A DNA stretch of 64,000 nucleotides. It comes from Erwinia billingiae Eb661 (GTDB taxonomy: Bacteria; Pseudomonadota; Gammaproteobacteria; Enterobacterales; Enterobacteriaceae). Positions 55,342-62,244 of the stretch are shown here, piece after piece. The notes under the pieces are model-generated. The model was given only the letters and a program-made list of their open reading frames with translations, was not told the origin of the DNA and ran no database searches. Position 1 is the first letter of the stretch. The number at the start of each line of letters is the position of its first letter. The stretch spans positions 558,001 through 622,000 of the forward strand of contig NC_014306.1 of the NCBI RefSeq assembly GCF_000196615.1, written 5' to 3'. The translations under genes and the position numbers were made by a program.

Positions 55342-56093
55342 CAGGTGCGCACCAGATCGATGGCGAAGGCATAGCGGTCGGCGCGGTAATGCACCACTGC
55401 ATACTCCACCGGCTGCTGTTCTGCATCGTGACTGAGGCGGCGGGCGACCAGGCTGGCGGAGCCTTTCGCCACCTTCAGGCGTCGGGCCAGTTCCGAGCTG
55501 ACCAGCGCGGCACCGATGGTTTCCTGCGCGCCGGTAATCCGGCAGTCGCAATGCTGTTCCAGCCAGTCATACAGCGAATGGCGGTCCAGCTTGTCGCTGC
55601 CCGGCGGCGCATGCAGGTCGAACAGGCCGGGTTTCAGCCAGCTGTAGGAGAGCGCCATCGGCTGGTTATCGGCATTGAGTAGGCGCGAGATGGCATAGGC
55701 CTTCTCATGTTCGCCCAGCCCCAGCGCGGCGGCGGCTTCTGCGGGCGGCGTCACCATGCGGGCGCTGAGGGTTTTATAGCTGGCGATAAAGCCGCGACGG
55801 CGCATATCTTCGGCAAAGCTCGACATCTGGCTCAGCGGCTGGATAACCTGCGGCGGCAAAACGATCGAGCCTTTTCCCGCCCGGCGGCTGATCAGCCCTT
55901 CCTGCTCAAGCTTATCCAGCGCTGCTCTGGCGGTGGTGCGGCTGACGCCAAACACCTGATTGAGGGCCGCTTCGGACGGCAACACGTCGCCCTGCTTAAA
56001 GCCGCCAAATTCGATTTCACGGCGAAGCCGCTCGGCGATTTGCCACCAGAGAGGTTGAGTACCGGCAACAAGCGCCTGTTGATCCCATTGCAT
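55341..56093 (-). CDS. GntR/HutC-family transcriptional regulator (UTRA effector domain)
   Basis: 250-residue repressor: winged HTH (about 10-78; PLWWQIAERLRREIEFGGFKQGDVLPSEAALNQVFGVSRTTARAALDKLEQEGLISRRAGKGSIV) and UTRA ligand domain (about 95-245). First gene of the operon with the PfkB kinase and BtpA protein, and probably its repressor: a GntR-type palindrome overlaps its own -35. The effector is likely the phosphorylated product or substrate of the kinase. Confidence 0.9.
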   Translation of the reverse strand: MQWDQQALVAGTQPLWWQIAERLRREIEFGGFKQGDVLPSEAALNQVFGVSRTTARAALDKLEQEGLISRRAGKGSIVLPPQVIQPLSQMSSFAEDMRRRGFIASYKTLSARMVTPPAEAAAALGLGEHEKAYAISRLLNADNQPMALSYSWLKPGLFDLHAPPGSDKLDRHSLYDWLEQHCDCRITGAQETIGAALVSSELARRLKVAKGSASLVARRLSHDAEQQPVEYAVVHYRADRYAFAIDLVRT

Positions 56094-56125
56094 AAACCCG
56101 ATCCTGTCCGAGTGAAGTTGGCTCG

Positions 56126-56154
56126 ATAATCAAATGACATGACAACCGTGTCAA
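56126..56154 (-). promoter_or_regulatory. Promoter and operator of the gntR-pfkB-btpA operon
   Basis: Minus strand: -35 TTGACA (56154-56149), 17-base spacer, -10 GATTAT (56131-56126). The palindrome TGACA-CGGT-TGTCA (56153-56140) overlaps the -35 and spacer, a classic repression geometry. A second, wider TGACA/TGTCA pair lies at 56214-56233. Confidence 0.7.
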
Positions 56155-56365
56155 TACGCGGGGGAACGGGGAAAAACGAGAAGAATCAGGCACTTTTGTC
56201 GAACTGGTTGGTATGACATTTGCCGCTTTGTCACCAGTTAACAAGCAATTAGCAGCAGACATTCAGCGGCGCTGAATTTGGCGAATATCGGGCAAAAAAC
56301 AGCCATACGGAATTTGTATGACGGCGCGCGCGATCGACCCTCGCGCGGCCATTTTTTGGCGTCTG

Positions 56366-57760
56366 TTAAGCCGGTTTGGAGTCCGCCAGCACGCGTCCAA
56401 GGAGGTCAAAAATCCGCTTATCCGCGCACTGGGAGACGTTAAAGCGCATAAAATCGCCCGCGTTTTGCAGCTGGCTAAAGGTATTGCCCGGCGCCAGCAC
56501 CACCCCTTCCTGCAGGCAACGGCGCGAGACGGCGGCGGCATCGGTGCCGGTGGGCAGCTGGCACCATAAAAACATCCCGGCCTGCGGCACCAGCCAGGGG
56601 ATGATCCCAAGGGGTTTGAGCTGCGCCACGGTGTCGGTCATCGCCTGCGCCAGCCGCAGCCGCACGGTTTCCATATGCCGCCGGTAGCCGCCGTCGGTCA
56701 TCGCGGTCAGCAACAGTTCGGCCGCCATGCGACCGCCGCTAAAGTTGGTGGCGATTTTGAAATCGGTCAGGCTCTCAATCCAGTCGGCGCGGCCGGTGAT
56801 AAACCCACAGCGCACCGATGCGGTAACCGTTTTTGAAAAGCTGCCGATAAAAATCACCCGCGACAGTCCGTCAAACGCGGCCAGTCGTGGCGCGGGCGTG
56901 ACCTCCAGATCGGCAAAAATATCATCCTCGATAATCACCAGATTTGCCGCATCGGCCAGCTTCAGCAGCCGGTGCGCCGTGACCGGAGAAAGCGTGGCGC
57001 CGGTGGGGTTCTGGATACCGGAGTTGGTCAGATACAGCCTGGGCGCATGCTGCTGCAACGCCTGACTGAAGGCGGTGAGATCCGGGCCGGTGGCGGTATA
57101 AGGAATGCCGACGACGTTGACCCGATGCGCCTTCAGCAGCGCATGGAAATTGAAGTAGCAGGGATCGTCCACCAGCACGGTATCGCCCGGCTCCAACAGG
57201 AAGCGGCAAATCAGATCGACCGCCTGGGTGCCGGATTCGGTCAGCAGGATGCGGCTGGCTTCGGTCTCAACGCCTTCCAGCGCCAGCTTGCGCGCCAGAA
57301 ACTGGCGCATCCCCGCATGGCCCAGCGGCGTGGCGTAATCGGTCAGCAGCGAGGCGTCCGATCTCGCCAGCGTGCGCATCGCCCGACGGATGCCTTCTTC
57401 AAACATCCACGAGGGCGGAAGCCAGCCGCAGCCGGGCTTCAGCATACTGTCATCGGCTTCCAGCGACTGACGAGACATCCACAGCGGATCGATATTTCTG
57501 TCGAGTCGCGGGCTGATTTGCGCCAGATCCAGCGGTGCCACCGGGCCACTGACGAAAAACCCGGCACCGGGCCTTGCCAGAATCACATTCTCCGCCGCCA
57601 ACCGTTCATAGCCCTCCACCACGGTCGATACCGACACGCCCAGCGTCTTCGCCTGGGCGCGAACCGACGGCAGCCGCGAGCCGGGCAGATAATTTCGGGC
57701 GGCAATTTTGCTGCGCACGTCCTGCATCACCATCGCGATACGCGTGAGGTTTTCCGACAT
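56366..57760 (-). CDS. MocR-type regulator (GntR HTH fused to PLP aminotransferase-like domain)
   Basis: 464-residue transcription factor: N-terminal GntR winged helix (about 5-70; YLPGSRLPSVRAQAKTLGVSVSTVVEGYERL), linker, then a fold type I aminotransferase domain with TESGTQAVDLICRFLLEPGDTVLVDDPCYFNFHALL, NSGIQNPTGATLS, IIEDDIFADL and the PLP lysine in IGSFSKTVTASVRCGF (Lys310). Divergent from an EamA exporter gene 127 bases away, its probable target. Effectors of this class are PLP, amino acids or related amines. Confidence 0.93.
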   Translation of the reverse strand: MSENLTRIAMVMQDVRSKIAARNYLPGSRLPSVRAQAKTLGVSVSTVVEGYERLAAENVILARPGAGFFVSGPVAPLDLAQISPRLDRNIDPLWMSRQSLEADDSMLKPGCGWLPPSWMFEEGIRRAMRTLARSDASLLTDYATPLGHAGMRQFLARKLALEGVETEASRILLTESGTQAVDLICRFLLEPGDTVLVDDPCYFNFHALLKAHRVNVVGIPYTATGPDLTAFSQALQQHAPRLYLTNSGIQNPTGATLSPVTAHRLLKLADAANLVIIEDDIFADLEVTPAPRLAAFDGLSRVIFIGSFSKTVTASVRCGFITGRADWIESLTDFKIATNFSGGRMAAELLLTAMTDGGYRRHMETVRLRLAQAMTDTVAQLKPLGIIPWLVPQAGMFLWCQLPTGTDAAAVSRRCLQEGVVLAPGNTFSQLQNAGDFMRFNVSQCADKRIFDLLGRVLADSKPA

Positions 57761-57793
57761 CGGGCACTCCAGACTGTAGGGGAAAGTGAACCA

Positions 57794-57815
57794 GTACAGT
57801 TCGTTTGAATTGTAC
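57794..57815. promoter_or_regulatory. Palindromic operator between the MocR and EamA genes
   Basis: GTACAGTTC (57794-57802), GTTT, GAATTGTAC (57807-57815): 8 of 9 positions pair. Central in the 127-base divergent gap, so it can control both genes. Confidence 0.6.
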
Positions 57816-57887
57816 TTGATTGTCTCTGGCCCGGCGGTTTATTTCAATGCTTCAATGCGGCTATCTGCAACAGGGAGAACGCGTGAC

Positions 57888-58751
57888 ATGAATCTGAAAT
57901 CAAATGGCTGGATCAACGGTTTTATCGGCATGGTGATATTCGCCGGTTCGCTGCCGGCAACCCGCGCGGCGGTGGCCGATCTCGACCCGGTTTTCCTCAC
58001 CTGTGCCCGCGCCACCATTGCCGGATTACTGGGGCTGGCGCTGCTGATGGCTTTCCGCCAGCGGCGGCCTGCAGGTCAGGATATCGCCTCGCTGGCGATC
58101 GCTGCGATGGGCGTGGTGGTGGGGTTCCCGCTGCTGACCGCGCTGGCGGTGCAGCATGTCTCTTCCGCCCATTCGATTGTGTTTCTCGGGCTGCTTCCGC
58201 TTTGTACCGCCACCTTTGCGGTGCTGCGCGGCGGCGAGCGTCCCCGTCCGGCGTTCTGGCTGTTCTCATTGCTTGGCAGCGCCGCCGTGGCGGGTTATGC
58301 GCTGATCGGCAGCGCGCAGGGATCGTTGCGTGGCGATATCTGCATGCTGGCGGCGGTGATTATCTGCGGTCTGGGCTATGCCGAAGGGGCGCGCTTATCA
58401 CGCCGGCTCGGCGGCTGGCAGGTGATTTGCTGGGCGCTGGTGCTGTCGCTGCCGGTGATGCTGCCGGCGACATACCTGACGCGTCCCGATTCCTTTGCCA
58501 ACGTTGGCCTGCCTGCGTGGCTCGGATTTGGTTACGTCTCGGTGTTCAGCATGCTGATTGGCTTTATCTTCTGGTATCGCGGCCTGTCGCAGGGTGGCAT
58601 TGCGGCGGTCAGCCAGCTGCAGCTGTTTCAGCCCTTTATCGCGCTGGGCCTGGCCGCGCTGCTGCTGCACGAAACCGTCAGCTGGTCGATGCTGCTGGTG
58701 ACCCTGGCCGCCATTGTCTGCGTGGCGGGCGCGAAGCGATTCGCGGTGTGA
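57888..58751 (+). CDS. EamA/DMT family metabolite exporter
   Basis: Drug/metabolite transporter of the RhaT/EamA type, 287 residues, ten membrane helices in two EamA repeats. Repeat 1 starts WINGFIGMVIFAGSLPATRAAVADLDPVFLTCARATIAGLLGLALLMAF; repeat 2 contains GDICMLAAVIICGLGYAEGARLSRRLG and WLGFGYVSVFSMLIGFIFWYRGLSQGGIAAVSQLQLFQPFIALGLAALLLHE. ATG at 57888 follows GGGAG; the frame is open from 57786. Controlled probably by the divergent MocR regulator, which hints at an amino-acid-like or amine substrate. Confidence 0.88.
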   Translation: MNLKSNGWINGFIGMVIFAGSLPATRAAVADLDPVFLTCARATIAGLLGLALLMAFRQRRPAGQDIASLAIAAMGVVVGFPLLTALAVQHVSSAHSIVFLGLLPLCTATFAVLRGGERPRPAFWLFSLLGSAAVAGYALIGSAQGSLRGDICMLAAVIICGLGYAEGARLSRRLGGWQVICWALVLSLPVMLPATYLTRPDSFANVGLPAWLGFGYVSVFSMLIGFIFWYRGLSQGGIAAVSQLQLFQPFIALGLAALLLHETVSWSMLLVTLAAIVCVAGAKRFAV

Positions 58752-58761
58752 CGGCCGGGCG

Positions 58762-59268
58762 CTATTCGCTGTCCCGTCCGCGCAGGGACTGCTCGGTCAG
58801 CCACAGGCGGGTATCGAACTCCAGCTGGTGGTATTCCGGCTCCATATGGCAGCAAAGCTGATAGAACGCCTTGTTGTGATCCTTCTCTTTGATGTGCGCC
58901 AGCTCGTGCACCACGATCATTCGCAGAAACGCTTCCGGTGCCTGTTTAAAAATGGTGGCGACGCGGATCTCCGCCTTGGCTTTCAGCTTGCCGCCCTGCA
59001 CGCGCGAAATGGCGGTATGCAGACCGAGCGCGTGCTTCATCACTTTTATTTTGCTGTCGTAGATCACTTTGTTCAGCGGCGGCGCTTTGCGTAAGGTCTG
59101 GTTCTTTAAATCCAGCGCGTAATCGTACAGCGCTTTATCGCTGGTGATGCTGTGGCTGGTGGGATAGCGCTTCTGCAGCACTTCCCCCAGACGCTGCTGA
59201 TCGATCAGCGTTCTGACCTGAGAAAGCAGGGATTCGGGGTAACCTTGCAGGTAAATAAGCGACGACAT
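58762..59268 (-). CDS. ygjP: YgjP-like zinc metallopeptidase-fold protein
   Basis: WLM/DUF45-type protein with a metallopeptidase HExxH motif; E. coli YgjP has also been reported as a UTP pyrophosphatase. 168 residues: PPLNKVIYDSKIKVMKHALGLHTAISRVQGGKLKAKAEIRVATIF, zinc motif VVHELAHIKEKDHNKAFYQLCCHMEPEYHQLEFDTRLWL. It aligns along its length with the 167-residue E. coli protein. Divergent from rlmG, as in E. coli. Confidence 0.93.
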   Translation of the reverse strand: MSSLIYLQGYPESLLSQVRTLIDQQRLGEVLQKRYPTSHSITSDKALYDYALDLKNQTLRKAPPLNKVIYDSKIKVMKHALGLHTAISRVQGGKLKAKAEIRVATIFKQAPEAFLRMIVVHELAHIKEKDHNKAFYQLCCHMEPEYHQLEFDTRLWLTEQSLRGRDSE

Positions 59269-59350
59269 GCTGACTCCAGGAAAGAAAAAAGTTTACTGTT
59301 AGCCCGTTTTAGGGGATAAATCGCGGGAATTTTACCACGCCGGAGATCCC

Positions 59351-60478
59351 ATGAGCCAACTCGAACTGAGCCACCGCACGCTGACGCTGCACCGTTTCCC
59401 CCAGACGCGCGAAGAGAGCCCGTTACAGGCCTGGGATGCTGCCGATGAATATTTGCTGCAACATATGGCCGATATTCAGACCAATGGCCCCGTTTTCCTG
59501 TTCAACGACACCTTTGGCACGCTGGCATGCGGACTGTACGGTGAAGAGCTTTACAGCATCAGCGACTCGGTGATGTGCGAGCTGGCCACGCGTCAGAACC
59601 TGAATGAAAACGCGATGGACGAAGGGGACGTGAAGTTTATCAACAGCCTCGCGCCGCTGACCATCACCCCTGCCGTGGTGCTGATCAAGATCCCTAAAAC
59701 GCTGGCGCTATTAGAGCATCAGTTACGCTCACTGCGCAGCGTGGTCACGCCTGAAACGAAAATTATTGCCGCAGGCAAAGCGAAAGACATTCACACCTCC
59801 ACGCTGAACCTGTTTGAACGCGTGCTGGGCGTCACCAAAACCTCGCTGGCGGTGAAAAAAGCGCGTCTGATCTTCTGTGAACCGACGCTGCCGGCGCTGG
59901 CCGATGCGCCAATGACCTCGATCTGGCCGCTGGACGACACGCAGTACGAAATCCACAACCATGCCAACGTGTTTTCCCGCAGCGGTCTGGATGTGGGCGC
60001 GCGCTTCTTTATGGCGAACCTGCCAGAAGGAATTGAAGGCGAGATTGCCGATTTGGGCTGCGGTAACGGCGTCATTGGCCTGACCGCGCTGGATCAGAAC
60101 CCGGCTGCTGAAGTGCACTTTATCGATGAATCCTGGATGGCGGTCGCCTCCAGCGAGATGAACGTGGAAGTGAACCGCCCGGATGATCTGGATCGCTGCC
60201 ACTTCTCGGTGAACCATTCACTGGCGGGCTTCCCGTCGAATACCTTCCATGCGGTGCTGTGCAATCCGCCGTTCCATCAGCAGAACACGCTGACCGACTA
60301 CATTGCCTGGCAGATGATGCGTGATTCCTATCGCTGTCTGCAGGAAGGCGGCGAGCTGCGCGTGGTGGGTAACCGCCATCTGGACTACTACCGCAAAATG
60401 AAGAAGCTGTTTGGCAACTGCACCACCGTGGCCTCTAACCAGAAGTTCGTGATCCTGCGTTCGGTGAAGATGCGCTAG
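59351..60478 (+). CDS. rlmG: 23S rRNA (guanine1835-N2)-methyltransferase RlmG
   Basis: SAM-dependent enzyme making m2G1835 in 23S rRNA. 375 residues: an N-terminal non-catalytic MTase-like domain (about 1-185) and a C-terminal catalytic Rossmann domain with [39 protein letters not shown] (SAM site), [21 protein letters not shown] and the NPPF catalytic motif ([21 protein letters not shown]). It ends at a strong terminator. Confidence 0.95.
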   Translation: MSQLELSHRTLTLHRFPQTREESPLQAWDAADEYLLQHMADIQTNGPVFLFNDTFGTLACGLYGEELYSISDSVMCELATRQNLNENAMDEGDVKFINSLAPLTITPAVVLIKIPKTLALLEHQLRSLRSVVTPETKIIAAGKAKDIHTSTLNLFERVLGVTKTSLAVKKARLIFCEPTLPALADAPMTSIWPLDDTQYEIHNHANVFSRSGLDVGARFFMANLPEGIEGEIADLGCGNGVIGLTALDQNPAAEVHFIDESWMAVASSEMNVEVNRPDDLDRCHFSVNHSLAGFPSNTFHAVLCNPPFHQQNTLTDYIAWQMMRDSYRCLQEGGELRVVGNRHLDYYRKMKKLFGNCTTVASNQKFVILRSVKMR

Positions 60479-60494
60479 CGCTGTTGCGACAGAC

Positions 60495-60530
60495 AAAAAA
60501 GGCGGCACCTGCAACGGGCCGCCTTTTTTT
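60495..60530. terminator. Terminator between convergent rlmG and the laccase-domain gene
   Basis: Six A, GGCGGC (60501-60506), 11-base loop, GCCGCC (60518-60523), seven T. Symmetrical. Confidence 0.85.
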
Positions 60531-60536
60531 ATGCGC

Positions 60537-61253
60537 TTAATCCTGCCTGCGGATCCACGAAAAACGCTGCTGATAGCCGTGATCGAAGTGGCTGTTGCGG
60601 CGGTAGCTGGCCTGCGCTTCCGCCATGCAGTAAGTGCATATTTCGCTCAGTTCAATCTGTGCTTCCGGCACCCCTTCACGCATCGCCATCCTCTTAGCCA
60701 GCAGCGGCAGATCAAACCACACTCCACCGGTGGTGCCTTTCGCCTGTGCGCGAACCGCATCGCGGTTAACCGGCTGCACGGTTGAGAAGGCGATCAGCCC
60801 GGCGAGATCATGAGGGTTCTCCTGCTGGATGCCCGCAATGCGTTCGTCACCCAGCTCATAGCAGCAGGGACAGATTGCCGGACCAATGGCCATCATCAGG
60901 CTGTCCGGCGTGGCGCCGCGTTCACACAGGCGTCGCAGGGTATTGATCAACACGCCGCCCAGCGCGCCGTTCAGTCCGGCATGGACGGCGGCAACCTGCT
61001 TGTGTCGGGTATCGGCAATCAGGATCGGCAGGCAGTCGGCGGTATACACCGCGACCGGCCGCGTGCCGGTGCCAATCAATCCGTCCGCCTGCTGGCTTTT
61101 GACCGGCAGCGCTTCGGTGTCCAGCACCACGTTGGGGCTGTGACGCTGATGGTTATAGATGCTCTCTTCCGGCGGACGCTCACCGGCGGGCAGAAAAGCG
61201 TGATCGAGCCAGCTCAGCGAAGAGAGCAGGGGAGAGCGATAGGGTTGCGGCAT
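60537..61253 (-). CDS. Laccase-domain (polyphenol oxidase/DUF152) family protein, YfiH/PgeF paralogue
   Basis: 238-residue member of the YfiH family, whose members have been described as polyphenol oxidases, purine nucleoside phosphorylase/adenosine deaminases, and (E. coli YfiH/PgeF) peptidoglycan-editing factor. Zinc-site residues are in place: YTADCLPILIAD (Cys), QVAAVHAGLNGALGGVLINTL (His) and GPAICPCCYELGDE; the C-terminus has CTYCMAEAQASYRRN. It begins MPQPYRSPLLSSLSWLDHAFL, shorter and divergent from YfiH, so it is likely a second paralogue. No functional link to neighbours is visible. Confidence 0.83.
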   Translation of the reverse strand: MPQPYRSPLLSSLSWLDHAFLPAGERPPEESIYNHQRHSPNVVLDTEALPVKSQQADGLIGTGTRPVAVYTADCLPILIADTRHKQVAAVHAGLNGALGGVLINTLRRLCERGATPDSLMMAIGPAICPCCYELGDERIAGIQQENPHDLAGLIAFSTVQPVNRDAVRAQAKGTTGGVWFDLPLLAKRMAMREGVPEAQIELSEICTYCMAEAQASYRRNSHFDHGYQQRFSWIRRQD

Positions 61254-61377
61254 GTTCCAGTCCTTTACGTCATCAGCAGGCGAACAATCTCTTCACATTA
61301 CGGGGGAGATGCTACATTTTTAAGGCGTTAATTCGAAAGCCTTTCTATCCCTTTATTCTGGCAGGAGATCACCACCC

Positions 61378-62190
61378 TTGAAAATGAAAACCACCACCAC
61401 CTTAAGTGCCGCCGTGCTGATGGCGCTGGCGCTGTCTGGCTGTGCCCCTCACAAACAGGATGCTGCCAACCAGCTGAATCAGCAGTCGGTGATGGCGCTT
61501 AACTGGTTCCAGCAGTCGGGTGAGTATCAGGCGCTGGCGTACCAGGCGTTTAATTTTGCCACGCTGGCGTTTGATAAAGCCCCGTCGCTGACCGGCAAGC
61601 CGAAGGCGGTGATCGTCGATCTGGATGAAACGATGATCGATAACAGCGCCTACAGCGCCTGGCAGGTGAAGGCGAACCAGCCGTTTGCCGATAAGAGCTG
61701 GTCACAGTGGACCCAGGCAAAACAGGCCACCGCCGTACCGGGCGCGGTGAATTTTGCTAACTACGTTAACAGCCACGGCGGCACCATGTTCTATGTCTCC
61801 AACCGCGACAGTAAAGATGCGGCGGCCACGGCGGCAAACCTGACCCAGCTGGGCTTCACCGGGGTGAACGATAAAACCCTGCGCCTGAAGAGCGACAGCT
61901 CAAACAAGCAGGCGCGATTTGATGCGATCAAGGCGGAAGGCTTCGACGTGGTGCTGTATATCGGCGACAACCTTAACGACTACGGTGCCGCGACCTGGCA
62001 TCAGGGCAACGCCCAGCGTCGTGCTTTTGTGAACCAGAACAACCGCCTGTTCGGCACGCAGTTCATTATTCTGCCTAACCCGCTGTACGGCGACTGGGAA
62101 AGCGGATTGGGCGAAGGCTATAACAAGCTGACGCCAGAGCAGAAGCTGCAAACCCGTGACGCCAACCTCAAGGCGTGGAGCGGTAAATAA
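61378..62190 (+). CDS. e(P4)-family lipoprotein 5'-nucleotidase / class C acid phosphatase
   Basis: HAD-superfamily outer-membrane lipoprotein that dephosphorylates nucleotides such as NMN and 5'-AMP outside the cytoplasm. 270 residues: lipobox LALSGC (Cys22), HAD motif I VIVDLDETMIDNSAY (Asp81, Asp83), motif II in FYVSNRDSK, a lysine in RFDAIKAEG, and motif IV IGDNLNDYGA. The TTG at 61378 is taken as start because CAGGAG is 10 bases upstream; the next codon choice, ATG at 61384, is too far from it but would also work. Complements CpdB in nucleotide scavenging. Confidence 0.9.
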   Translation: MKMKTTTTLSAAVLMALALSGCAPHKQDAANQLNQQSVMALNWFQQSGEYQALAYQAFNFATLAFDKAPSLTGKPKAVIVDLDETMIDNSAYSAWQVKANQPFADKSWSQWTQAKQATAVPGAVNFANYVNSHGGTMFYVSNRDSKDAAATAANLTQLGFTGVNDKTLRLKSDSSNKQARFDAIKAEGFDVVLYIGDNLNDYGAATWHQGNAQRRAFVNQNNRLFGTQFIILPNPLYGDWESGLGEGYNKLTPEQKLQTRDANLKAWSGK

Positions 62191-62244
62191 GCCGCTGAAC
62201 CGCCAGGCAGGATCGCCTCTGCCAGGCCCGTAAAACGCCGTCGT

